Positions 16,899 through 24,711 of a stretch of 39,149 bases of DNA are shown here, piece after piece. Made by a program: the position numbers and the translations under genes. Positions within the stretch are counted from its first letter, which is position 1. Every line of letters starts with the position of its first letter. The notes beneath the pieces are model-generated. The model ran no database searches. It saw only the letters and a list, made by a program, of their open reading frames with translations, and was not told the DNA's origin. Source of the DNA: Leptospira_B sp964571605 (lineage in GTDB: Bacteria; Spirochaetota; Leptospiria; Leptospirales; Leptospiraceae); contig CAZNCS010000013.1 in the NCBI GenBank assembly GCA_964571605.1, positions 1 to 39,149 on the forward strand. Reading direction: 5' to 3'.

Positions 16899-17642
16899 GT
16901 GTCCGGAAGATTGCCCCTATATTTTCTTTGCTTTGTCCTTGCTGGATACCCAAAATCGAGTTGGGCGCCCCCGGTTACAAGAGACCAGGACGAAGCGAGT
17001 AAAGTTCTACAATTGGAAAAAGTACTAGGCGATTGGAAGCATTACAATCTTTTTCTCGTAGATTCTTTTGAAGGAGAAAGACCTTGGGAAGTTTATAGAG
17101 GAGTTTCTTTTTTAAATCGTATCGATTATGTTTCCCAAGTTCCAAGTTCTCTCGCTTTCCAAAAAGAAAGAGAATTATACAAGGCCTCTCCTTCCGAAGA
17201 ATATAGATCCATGATGGTCCAAACGTTTTTCGAAAATCCAAAACATGAACATCTGGAAATCCGCCCCAAAGAACCGATTCGACTGCCGATAGGAATTCCG
17301 ATCCGGGTCTTTTTTTGGGCCTACTCTTCGAATCATAATGTTGTTTTAGAAATTGTATTCAACCAAAAGAAATCCAAAGAAATCGTAATCGAATTGGGCG
17401 ATTTAAAATTCGACGGATGGAAAAGAGTCGAAGCAAAATTATCCATCCCCGTTAGAAATATCCGCCTCAACCAAGCCTTACGATTTCCATTGGAAGTTCG
17501 TGCGATTCGTATCAAACCAAACCCCTTCCAGCCTAAGGGCGAATTCTTTTTTTACATGGATAGATTCGGAATCCTAATTGATAGCAGAGAAGAAGCTTAC
17601 CCGGGAGCGGAGATCAAAGACAATTGGGGTACTGCTCTATAA
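16899..17642 (+). CDS. FlaA-like endoflagellar filament sheath protein
   Basis: 247 residues beginning at GTG 16899. The first 25 residues form a signal peptide (LPLYFLCFVLAGYPKSSWA). The mature part has a FlaA-like pattern: LFLVDSFEG near the N-terminus, a jelly-roll middle, GDLKFDGWKRVEAKLSIP, then a block ending RAIRIKPNPFQPKGEFFFYMDRFGILIDSREEAYPG, which mirrors the final strands of spirochaete FlaA. FlaA proteins form the sheath around the periplasmic flagellar core and are exported by Sec. It is divergent from the classical FlaA1/FlaA2, so a paralogue is likely. The ribosome site is weak. The last 29 bases overlap the HAD gene on the other strand. Confidence 0.62.
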   Translation: MSGRLPLYFLCFVLAGYPKSSWAPPVTRDQDEASKVLQLEKVLGDWKHYNLFLVDSFEGERPWEVYRGVSFLNRIDYVSQVPSSLAFQKERELYKASPSEEYRSMMVQTFFENPKHEHLEIRPKEPIRLPIGIPIRVFFWAYSSNHNVVLEIVFNQKKSKEIVIELGDLKFDGWKRVEAKLSIPVRNIRLNQALRFPLEVRAIRIKPNPFQPKGEFFFYMDRFGILIDSREEAYPGAEIKDNWGTAL

Positions 17643-18231
17643 GAAACTCTTTCAATTCTTCCGGTTTTTTAGGATTAAAACGAAATGAGTTCCAATTCAT
17701 ATGCTCCGCTGCTTCTATGTTGGTCGGATTATCATCCACAAAAACATATTCTCTTCCCGGATGATCCGTTTCGATCCATTGGTAATATTCCGGGGCCGGT
17801 TTACGAACTCCCATTTCACACGAGAAATACATTCCGTTTAGAGAATGTAGTAACTCTCCTATTTCGGGGAATTTCAGAATCTCCTTGTACCAGATGGAAT
17901 AATTACTGGCTAAAATGACCTGAAATCCTTTCTCTTTCAGACTTTTTACGATTTCGAAAGTTTCCGGAATGGGATCGATTTTGGTAAACATCAAAGATTT
18001 GAGTTCGACTGGACTCGGAAGTCCAACTTCCTTATGGGAATCCAAGTAAAATCTACGAAAAAATTCTTCTTCTTCGATTCTGCCCATTTCAAAATCTAAG
18101 AAGGCTTGCGTTTCTCGGCCCTTGCGAAAAGATTCCCACTGATCTCTGGGAAGAAGGCGGCCCAAGGCCAGATGAAAGGGATCCTTGATCAGTGTGTCCA
18201 TTAAATCAAAGACGAAAAGCGGAGATCTCAT
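17614..18231 (-). CDS. HAD-superfamily hydrolase, variant motif I
   Basis: 205 residues in the HAD subfamily IA layout: motif I at the N-terminus (VFDLMDTLIKDPF), a helical cap (about 20-95), motif II in VILASNYS, a Lys in VRKPAPEYY and motif III in YVFVDDNPTNIEAAEHM. Motif I reads D-x-M-D-T, so the second Asp of the usual DxDxT, the general acid of phosphatases, is replaced by Met. Phosphatase chemistry may thus be altered. Similar DVMDT motifs occur in a recognised HAD subset, as far as I recall. The substrate is unknown. Its ATG is separated from the Kdo transferase ATG on the other strand by six bases. Confidence 0.85.
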   Translation of the reverse strand: MRSPLFVFDLMDTLIKDPFHLALGRLLPRDQWESFRKGRETQAFLDFEMGRIEEEEFFRRFYLDSHKEVGLPSPVELKSLMFTKIDPIPETFEIVKSLKEKGFQVILASNYSIWYKEILKFPEIGELLHSLNGMYFSCEMGVRKPAPEYYQWIETDHPGREYVFVDDNPTNIEAAEHMNWNSFRFNPKKPEELKEFLIEQYPNCL

Positions 18232-18237
18232 ACCACA

Positions 18238-19470
18238 ATGCTTCTAATGTATCGAATTTTGACGATTCTTCTTTGGCCACTTACCTACGTTTTATATCTC
18301 TTCCTACCTGCTGCCAGAGAATTTGTTCGGGTTCGAAACTATGATCGCAAACGACTCGAATCCTATCCGTTTTCCAAAGAAGGCAAAAAAGTAATATGGT
18401 TGCATGCCGCGTCGGTGGGAGAACTCGACCAATGCAAGGCAGTAGCTCAGGTTTTTCGAAAAAAGGAGCCGGAAACTTTTCTTTTACAAAGCGTTTTTTC
18501 CGATTCCGTTCGAGATTCTACTCTGGAAGCATTTCCGTCAGATATCAAATTTAGACTCCCCTTGGATTTTCCTTGGTCTTACGATTTTATTTTTGAAAAA
18601 TTCCAACCCAATGAGTTAATACTTATGGCCTGGGATCGCTGGCCCAATCTTTTATTGGCCGCCAGAAAAAGAAATATCCCTACTGCGCTTGCTTCAGCCG
18701 TTATCAATGTTCCTAGAAATTTTTTCCAAAGGAAATTTTACAAATCCGTATTTTCGCTATTCGATAAAATCCTGACTTCTCATAAATCAGGGGAAGAAAA
18801 ATTTAAAGAGTTACTCGGAGATCGTATCGTTATCAAAACTTTAGGCGATTCCAGATTTGATTCCGTAATCCAAAAAATAGAATCTAGTTCGAAAGAATTC
18901 CAAAGGCCCAAAGATTATCCGTATAAACGAATTTTCTTACTAGCCTCCACCTACAAACCTTGTGAAGATTTACTGCTCCCATTATTAAAAGAAAAATCTC
19001 TGGAAAATACCTCTTTCTGGATTTTTCCTCACAAAACGGATCCACAAAGAATCCGGTCTTTAATATCTTCGATACTCACATTTACTACGGATTTTTCTAC
19101 CTATTCCTCTCTCCCTTTCGAGAAGAATAGTTCCAGAGTAATTCTTTTCGACGTACTCGGAATTTTGGCTCACGCATATAGAGCCGCTGATTTTGCTTAT
19201 ATTGGAGGCGCCTTACATAATAGGGTGCATAATGTTCTGGAACCAGCCTATTTCGGGCTTCCCCTTTTGAGCGGACCTAAAATCAATCATGCTCCGGAAG
19301 CAATCGAACTTAAGAGCAGGGGTGGACTTTTTATCATCCAATCCAGAGAAGAAGTATTAAAAATTCTAGATTTAAATGAGGAAAGAAAACAAACAATTCG
19401 ATCCTCCAACCGCGAATTTCTGGAAACCGGTAGAGGAGCCGCAGAGAGAATTTACCAAGAGTTAAAATAA
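18238..19470 (+). CDS. waaA: 3-deoxy-D-manno-octulosonic acid (Kdo) transferase
   Basis: 410 residues. An N-terminal membrane anchor (RILTILLWPLTYVLYLF) precedes a GT-B fold of the GT30 family: IWLHAASVGELDQC (about 54-67), the WPNLLLAARKRNIP block, LGDSRFDSV, FPHKTDPQRI, and the late ADFAYIGGALHNRVHNVLEPAYFGLPLLSGP donor-binding block. WaaA adds Kdo from CMP-Kdo to lipid A precursors at the inner membrane. Leptospira makes LPS, so the gene is expected. Length is typical. The start is ATG, with the promoter presumably inside or next to the divergent HAD gene because only six bases separate them. Confidence 0.88.
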   Translation: MLLMYRILTILLWPLTYVLYLFLPAAREFVRVRNYDRKRLESYPFSKEGKKVIWLHAASVGELDQCKAVAQVFRKKEPETFLLQSVFSDSVRDSTLEAFPSDIKFRLPLDFPWSYDFIFEKFQPNELILMAWDRWPNLLLAARKRNIPTALASAVINVPRNFFQRKFYKSVFSLFDKILTSHKSGEEKFKELLGDRIVIKTLGDSRFDSVIQKIESSSKEFQRPKDYPYKRIFLLASTYKPCEDLLLPLLKEKSLENTSFWIFPHKTDPQRIRSLISSILTFTTDFSTYSSLPFEKNSSRVILFDVLGILAHAYRAADFAYIGGALHNRVHNVLEPAYFGLPLLSGPKINHAPEAIELKSRGGLFIIQSREEVLKILDLNEERKQTIRSSNREFLETGRGAAERIYQELK

Positions 19471-19960
19471 TTTGTGCAGAGTTTTGGCACGCAGAGACGC
19501 AAAGTTCGCGGAGGGATTAAGCCACGAAGGACAGGGAGAATTCTTGAAGGATTCTTTGAGGTCTTGTTAGAAAATGCAGTTCGCAACTTCGCAAACTTGG
19601 GGAACCAATCCGATTTCCGAATATATGAATCTTTCCTCCCTCCTCTCTGCGCCTCTGCGTGGAAATAAAAATGCTCTCCAGAATCCTTACTATAAAAACG
19701 CGAATAGCAAAAGGAGATCGCACAAACTCCTGGACCTCCGTGATTAGCTCCCCTCTACTCCGGACTCTACGTGAAAATTAAAAAATATTCTAAAAGAGTT
19801 TTGGCACGCAGAGGCGCTAAGGCGCAAAGGGTTTGGAATCTTAAGCTCCTAAAACTATCTAAATCAGCTTCGGCCCGCTAAGTAAAAAGCTCTCCGCGCC
19901 TCCGCGTGGAAATAAAAAAGCTCTCCTAAACTCTGCGTGAACGAGTGAACTTCCTCCAAA
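19471..19960. repeat. Repeat island between the Kdo transferase and NAD synthetase genes
   Basis: No gene is visible here. Two units occur in tandem, each with a left word of the type GGCACGCAGAG(A/G)CGC..AAAG (19486-19504 and 19802-19831) and an inverted right word of the type CTCTGCGCCTCTGCGTGGAAATAAAA (19641-19670 and 19889-19915). Partial right words lie at 19765-19780 and 19931-19941. Left and right words are complementary, so a transcript could fold over 100-190 bases. The second unit (19804-19909) is repeated after the NAD synthetase gene. Confidence 0.8.
19804..19909 (+). repeat. Long direct repeat, copy A
   Basis: About 106 bases matching 21939-22047 with only scattered differences. 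The shared core includes GCACGCAGAGGCGCTAA, CTCCTAAAACTATCTAAAT and AGCTTCGG. The ends are the inverted GCAGAGGCGC/GCGCCTCCGC words. It lies upstream of the NAD synthetase gene; copy B lies just after it. Confidence 0.8.
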
Positions 19961-20014
19961 ATGCAGAAGAAAAATTCTTTTCTCCTTCCCTCCTTTAAGC
20001 AGACTGGGGAGGAA

Positions 20015-21913
20015 ATGTCGATATATCGTTGCACCGCGATCAGTTTGCAAACTACCGCCTTGGATTTTAAAGGGAATCGGGAGAAAATTCTATCCGCTCT
20101 CCAAGGATGCGAATCTTCCTCTTTGGTTCTTTTTCCAGAACTTTCGATTTCCGGATACGGTTGCGAAGACACATTTTATTTTCCTTGGGTCTGGGAAGAA
20201 TCCTGGAAAAGCCTACAGGAAATCGCAAAAAATACCGCCGAAAAAACGGTAATTGTAGGACTTCCTTTTTTCCAAAGCCCTTATCTTTTCAATGTCGCCG
20301 CCGTTTTGCAGGACGGAAAAATACTAGGTTTAGTGCCTAAACAAAATCTGGCTCAAACAGGAGTTCATTACGAAAACAGATGGTTTACAAAGGGAGAAGA
20401 AGCCAGAAATTACGCAATCACTCCCGATGGAAACGAACTGCCTTTCGGTTCTCTTCTTTTTGAAACCCCGGATTTTAATTTCGGGATAGAAATCTGTGAA
20501 GACTCTTGGGTCCAAACACGACCAGGACAGTATTTGATAGAAGCGGGCGCCGACCTAATTCTTTCTCCTGGAGCTTCTCATTTCGCTTTGGGCAAACAAG
20601 AGATTCGAAAAAAAATGTTCGCAGAATCTTCCCGCAATTCCTCCTCCGCGGTTTTGTATGCGAATCTGAACGGAAACGAATCGGGCAGATTAATTTTCGA
20701 AGGCGGTTGTTTGGGAATCGCGGACGGAAAAATCTTGGCGGAAGGCCCAAGACTCCATTTTACAAATTCCGAATATGTTGATTTGTATCTGGACTCAACG
20801 GAACTCAGAGCCAGCCGTTCCAGAAATTTTCGTTCTTCCGGAACGAAAGAATTTCGGGCTCGAGGAAAAGGCCTGCAGAGATTAGAAATTTCTCCTCTCA
20901 CAAAACAGAATTCTAAACCCAATTCGAAAAATTTGGAACATTCTTCAAGGAACGACCTTTTTGCCGATTTTACGAAAGCGACATCCCTCGGATTATTCGA
21001 TTATTTGCGGAAATCCAAAACGAAAGGATACACACTTTCGCTTTCCGGAGGTGCTGACAGTGCCGCCTGCGCACTACTCGTAAAAGCAATTCTTCTTCTT
21101 TCCGACAAAGAATTGGGACCGAAATATCTGGAATCCATCGGCTTAGACAGAAAGTCTCTTCTTTTTACATTATTCCAAGGAACGGAAAATAATTCGGACC
21201 AAACAAAAAAATCCGCAGAGGCTCTCGCCAAAGAATTAGAATTTCCTTATTCTTCCATTACCATCGATCAGGAAGTAGACGGAATGGTTCGAAAAATTTC
21301 GGAAGTCAAAGGTTTTGTTCCGAATTGGAAAGAGCATAATCTAGCATTGCAAAATATCCAAGCCAGAGTTCGCTCACCATTGATTTGGCTTCTTGCGAAT
21401 TTAAACGGACATCTATTACTTTCTACGGGAAACAGAAGCGAGGCGAGTGTAGGATATACTACAATGGATGGAGATTCTTCCGGATCCGTAGCTCCTCTTA
21501 CAGGAGTCAGTAAAGAATTTCTTCTTCTTTGGCTGCGAAATGTGTATGAAGGTAAAGATCCGATTTTACCTAAAATAGAAGCTCTGGGAGGAATTTTAGA
21601 TTCCAAACCAAGTGCGGAACTCAAACCTCTTTCGGAAAAACAGGAAGACGAAAAAGATCTTATGCCCTATCCTCTTCTCCAAAAAATAGAACGCAATTTT
21701 GTGTATTTAGGAAAAGATCCGGGAAAAAATCTCGAAGCCGGAGATTGGTCGAATGCTGCCGAGGCCGCAGAAGGCCAGAAAAAATTTGTAAAATTATTTG
21801 CAGCCAGTCAATGGAAACGGGAAAGGCTTCCACCTTCCTTTCATTTGGACGAGTACGGTTTGGATCCTAAATCCAGTTTCCGTTTTCCGATCTTGAGCGA
21901 GATTTCGTTTTAG
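20015..21913 (+). CDS. nadE: Glutamine-dependent NAD+ synthetase
   Basis: 632 residues from ATG 20015 (GGGGAGG two bases before it; a longer frame to 19961 adds 18 unsupported residues from repeat-derived DNA). The N-terminal nitrilase-type glutaminase (about 1-285) has the full triad Glu42 (FPELSISGYG), Lys109 (VPKQNL) and Cys161 (IEICEDSW). The C-terminal synthetase has the PP-loop LSGGADSA (about 343-350) and STGNRSEASVGYTTMDGD, the NAD-synthase signature. It converts deamido-NAD, ATP and glutamine to NAD+ in the cytoplasm. Length is typical of the two-domain form. The gene stands alone between two copies of a roughly 106-base repeat. Confidence 0.95.
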   Translation: MSIYRCTAISLQTTALDFKGNREKILSALQGCESSSLVLFPELSISGYGCEDTFYFPWVWEESWKSLQEIAKNTAEKTVIVGLPFFQSPYLFNVAAVLQDGKILGLVPKQNLAQTGVHYENRWFTKGEEARNYAITPDGNELPFGSLLFETPDFNFGIEICEDSWVQTRPGQYLIEAGADLILSPGASHFALGKQEIRKKMFAESSRNSSSAVLYANLNGNESGRLIFEGGCLGIADGKILAEGPRLHFTNSEYVDLYLDSTELRASRSRNFRSSGTKEFRARGKGLQRLEISPLTKQNSKPNSKNLEHSSRNDLFADFTKATSLGLFDYLRKSKTKGYTLSLSGGADSAACALLVKAILLLSDKELGPKYLESIGLDRKSLLFTLFQGTENNSDQTKKSAEALAKELEFPYSSITIDQEVDGMVRKISEVKGFVPNWKEHNLALQNIQARVRSPLIWLLANLNGHLLLSTGNRSEASVGYTTMDGDSSGSVAPLTGVSKEFLLLWLRNVYEGKDPILPKIEALGGILDSKPSAELKPLSEKQEDEKDLMPYPLLQKIERNFVYLGKDPGKNLEAGDWSNAAEAAEGQKKFVKLFAASQWKRERLPPSFHLDEYGLDPKSSFRFPILSEISF

Positions 21914-21938
21914 TCACTATCACACGGGATGCGTAGGC

Positions 21939-22047
21939 GCACGCAGAGGCGCTAACGCGCAAAGGGTTTAGAATCTTAGTCTCCTAAAACTATCTAAATA
22001 AGCTTCGGTCAGCTAACTATAAAAAGCTCTCAGTGCCTCTGCGTGAA
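21939..22047 (+). repeat. Long direct repeat, copy B
   Basis: Second copy of the composite found at 19804-19909, in the same orientation. Here it fills nearly the whole convergent gap between the NAD synthetase gene and the unknown membrane protein gene. Its inverted ends (GCACGCAGAGGCGC, GTGCCTCTGCGTG) could serve as a transcription end signal for both genes. Confidence 0.8.
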
Positions 22048-22051
22048 CTAT

Positions 22052-22756
22052 TTACAATCCCGCTTGTTCGAAGGCGCGCTGTTTGTCTTTTTGCACCTGC
22101 TCTAGTTGTTGGATCATCGTTTGTTGGATGGTTTCTAATTTTTTTTCCTGCTCGGGGTCCCCGGAACCTTTCTGGATATCCACCAAGTATTTTACGATTT
22201 CCAAACGGTCCTTGGATTGTTTTTCCATAAAATCGTAATATGTACTGACCTGTTCTTTGGATGCAGTTCGAGAGAGGACCGCTCGAGTTGCGTCGGAAAC
22301 TCTTTGCTCGAGTTGTTTTTTCTGATCTTTTTCTGCAGGACTTAATTTTGTAGGAAGAAGAGAGTTATTCGGAAAACGTTCTTTTAATTGTTGGAACCTC
22401 TCCATCTCTTCATTTGTATACGGTTTTCCTGTCTGAGGATTGACAGGATTATCGCTATCGGAGGCGGGCTGACGATTTTCTCCCCCTCCCGCATTTGCTT
22501 CCGGTTCTTTGTATTCCGCTTTTCCGGAACTGTAAAAATCCGAATCAAAAAGGGAAGCACCGGCCTGCCCTTTACCCGAATTAGCTCCTGAAGAAGAACG
22601 GCCTCCCCCTCCGAACAAACCGGCAAGTGCATCCGCTTCACTTTTTTTAGCGTCCGTTTCCGTTTTTTCGTCTTCGGTCCAAAATAAGAAAGTGAGGGAA
22701 ATAATTAAAAGAACGATAAATCCGCAGATAAAGATAAGTTTACGTACACCAATCAC
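22052..22756 (-). CDS. Unknown exported/anchored protein with coiled-coil C-terminus
   Basis: 234 residues, GTG start. One N-terminal membrane helix (about 6-26) is followed by a charged segment, a Gly/Ser-rich stretch (LFGGGGRSSSGANSG, about 47-61), a Pro/Asn/Gly linker with PVNPQTGKPYTNEEM, and a glutamine- and lysine-rich helical C-terminus (about 115-234) that could form coiled coils. No catalytic motif is visible and I cannot assign a family. It diverges from the Cys-rich lipoprotein gene across 57 bases and converges on the NAD synthetase gene. Confidence 0.7.
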   Translation of the reverse strand: MIGVRKLIFICGFIVLLIISLTFLFWTEDEKTETDAKKSEADALAGLFGGGGRSSSGANSGKGQAGASLFDSDFYSSGKAEYKEPEANAGGGENRQPASDSDNPVNPQTGKPYTNEEMERFQQLKERFPNNSLLPTKLSPAEKDQKKQLEQRVSDATRAVLSRTASKEQVSTYYDFMEKQSKDRLEIVKYLVDIQKGSGDPEQEKKLETIQQTMIQQLEQVQKDKQRAFEQAGL

Positions 22757-22813
22757 GAGACAAGGCCCCTATTTTTTAGTTGTAAGACCACTCCAAGGAG
22801 GAATTCTATCCTT

Positions 22814-23533
22814 GTGTGTTGTAAAATTAGGATCCCGTATGCCAAGGAACTGGGCAACCTAAAAACCCTGGCATCCGCTACGGTTTTTGTGTCGTTCTTC
22901 CTTTTCAATTGCGGAACGAACACCGAAGTCGCTCAATCCCCTTATGTATTCATTAGTCCCGTAGGAGTTCCTCAAGTATTCAGTATCACCGCGAATTATG
23001 ATAATTTTATCGATCATAAACCCGAATACACTCTCAAATATTATGTAACAAATTTAGAGCCTCAATTCGTAGGATATAATCTATATATCACTTTCGCGAT
23101 TCCTTCCGCAGGAGAAACGACTACAAGCGCCAATTTGTATTTGGAAAACGGGGTACAACCATCTTTTCCACAACTTGCCTTCGAAGCGTCCACAAGCAAT
23201 TTAGTCAGTCATACGATTTTAAATTACCAAGCCTATTCTCCCGTGCAAATGTTCCAAAAATGCGAAGTATATACTTTCACATTGAGAGCTTTATTGAATA
23301 CCGGAATCACTTCGAATATGTCCGCACCCGTCACACGATGTAGTTCCATCTATCCGGATCATTGTGGAACAAATTCGAGCTGCAATCCGACTGCCTGTAC
23401 ATTCGCCTCCTGTACTACAACTACGCAAGGCCAATGCCCGGTGGGCACTGCCTGCAATCCATGTACAAAAGGAAATGCGGCTACAGGTTGCGCCTGCCCC
23501 ACCGGACAAACTCCACCTGGCTGTAATCTATGA
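22814..23533 (+). CDS. Putative lipoprotein with cysteine-rich C-terminus
   Basis: 239 residues from GTG 22814 (AGGAGG lies 12 bases upstream, so the start is not certain). A hydrophobic segment ends in FFLFNC (Cys about 33), a fitting lipobox. The middle (about 45-175) is beta-rich, like an immunoglobulin or fibronectin-type fold (LKYYVTNLEPQFVGYNLYITF). The last 60 residues hold about a dozen cysteines with Thr, Pro and Gly (SCNPTACTFASC, CPVGTACNPC, CACPTG), a small disulfide-rich tail. Probably a surface or periplasmic lipoprotein. Its stop overlaps the rsmI start by four bases (ATGA). Confidence 0.72.
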   Translation: MCCKIRIPYAKELGNLKTLASATVFVSFFLFNCGTNTEVAQSPYVFISPVGVPQVFSITANYDNFIDHKPEYTLKYYVTNLEPQFVGYNLYITFAIPSAGETTTSANLYLENGVQPSFPQLAFEASTSNLVSHTILNYQAYSPVQMFQKCEVYTFTLRALLNTGITSNMSAPVTRCSSIYPDHCGTNSSCNPTACTFASCTTTTQGQCPVGTACNPCTKGNAATGCACPTGQTPPGCNL

Positions 23534-24279
23534 CTCCGGAAGGAGAATCCAAATTTAAGGTCCAACCTGGAACAGCATATATAGTCGCCACTCCGATCGG
23601 CAATTTAGAAGACATTACTCTAAGAGCACTTCAAACACTGAAACAAACGGATGTGATCTATTGCGAGAATGCACAGCATAGCAAACGATTGTTTCTAACG
23701 TATGGAATTTCTACCCCGACCAGAACCTTGTACAAGGACCATTCTCCTCAACCATTTTCCGGTTTGATCCAAGATTTGAAAAGCGGAGGAACTCTTTCTC
23801 TTGTTTCCGATGCAGGAACTCCAGGCGTCTCCGATCCAGGCTCCCAACTTGTAAGAATTCTTAGAGAGAATCATGTACCGGTCGTACCAATTCCAGGACC
23901 GAGTGCGTTAACTGCGATGTTATCGATCTCTGGTTGGCAAGTTCAGCCATCCGTTTTCCTAGGATTTTTATCCGAGAAAAAACAGAAAAAAAGAAACCAA
24001 TTGAAAGAATGGGAAACCTTCGAAGGAGCCCTGGCTTTATTCGAATCCGTTCATAGAATTCGAGATACCCTCTCCGCAATCCGCGAAATTTTCCCCTCGT
24101 CCCCCATTCTGCTTGGCCGAGAACTTACCAAAATTCATGAAGAAATTCGTAAAATCGACCCCCAAGAACCCCTAGAATCCTTGAAATTCGCAGAAAAAGG
24201 GGAATTTGTCGTATTAATCTATACAAATTCTAAAAAAATGCTTAACGGACGTGTCGGGGATACCGATACATTAGAGTGA
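23530..24279 (+). CDS. rsmI: 16S rRNA (cytidine1402-2'-O)-methyltransferase
   Basis: 249 residues. Opening YIVATPIGNLEDITLRAL, then the Gly-rich LVSDAGTPGVSDPG and IPGPSALTAMLSISG motifs and the RELTKIHEE block identify the SAM-dependent tetrapyrrole-methylase-fold enzyme RsmI. It methylates the ribose of C1402 at the decoding centre of 16S rRNA. The usual C-terminal extension is short here. It follows the lipoprotein gene with an ATGA overlap and precedes flgM by 12 bases. Confidence 0.95.
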   Translation: MTPEGESKFKVQPGTAYIVATPIGNLEDITLRALQTLKQTDVIYCENAQHSKRLFLTYGISTPTRTLYKDHSPQPFSGLIQDLKSGGTLSLVSDAGTPGVSDPGSQLVRILRENHVPVVPIPGPSALTAMLSISGWQVQPSVFLGFLSEKKQKKRNQLKEWETFEGALALFESVHRIRDTLSAIREIFPSSPILLGRELTKIHEEIRKIDPQEPLESLKFAEKGEFVVLIYTNSKKMLNGRVGDTDTLE

Positions 24280-24291
24280 GAGGGAAAACCA

Positions 24292-24615
24292 ATGACTATC
24301 GATAAAATAGGTGGAATAGGCGGAGGGTCTTACGAGCCTCGAAAAACGACTCCTGTAGCCAAGAGTGAAACAAAGGAATCATTTGATAATATCTCTATTT
24401 CGGATACAGCAAAACAAAAAGCTTCGGAAGCACGCATCCAAGCAGAAGTGCAGACAATCACTCAAAAGATCGTCTCAAGCCCTGTGGATTCGGAACGTTC
24501 TGCGAAATTAAAAGAAGTAAAAGAGAAACTGAAAAACGGCGATTACGATAATCTTAGCCCGGAAGTTTTAAACACCGTTGCTGATCGTATCGCAGAGTCT
24601 TTTTTAGGCCGTTAA
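24292..24615 (+). CDS. flgM: Anti-sigma-28 factor FlgM-like protein
   Basis: 107 residues, small and soluble. The N-terminus MTIDKIGGIGG and the ISISDTAKQKASEA segment match the start of FlgM proteins. The C-terminal half (about 65-105: SERSAKLKEVKEKLKNGDY ... VADRIAESFL) is the typical FlgM sigma-binding region, with RxxKVxxIKxxIxxGxY-like spacing. FlgM holds the flagellar sigma factor FliA until the hook is finished. It is exported in enteric bacteria; whether that happens with periplasmic flagella is unclear. A strong terminator follows at 24633-24667. Confidence 0.8.
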   Translation: MTIDKIGGIGGGSYEPRKTTPVAKSETKESFDNISISDTAKQKASEARIQAEVQTITQKIVSSPVDSERSAKLKEVKEKLKNGDYDNLSPEVLNTVADRIAESFLGR

Positions 24616-24632
24616 TTTACTAACTAAAACGG

Positions 24633-24667
24633 ACCCGGAATCTTTTCCCTTGAATTCCGGGTTTTTT
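24633..24667 (+). terminator. Rho-independent terminator after flgM
   Basis: ACCCGGAAT (24633-24641) pairs perfectly with ATTCCGGGT (24654-24662), with a 12-base loop and six T residues following. It lies 17 bases after the flgM stop and ends the lipoprotein-rsmI-flgM unit. Confidence 0.9.
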
Positions 24668-24711
24668 ATTTTTCCCTCTCAATCCAAATAGAAAAAGGGA
24701 GACAACCTCTG

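Noticed and set aside
19471..22050. CRISPR array
   Set aside because: The repeats are short, variable in spacing and inverted, without regular spacers.
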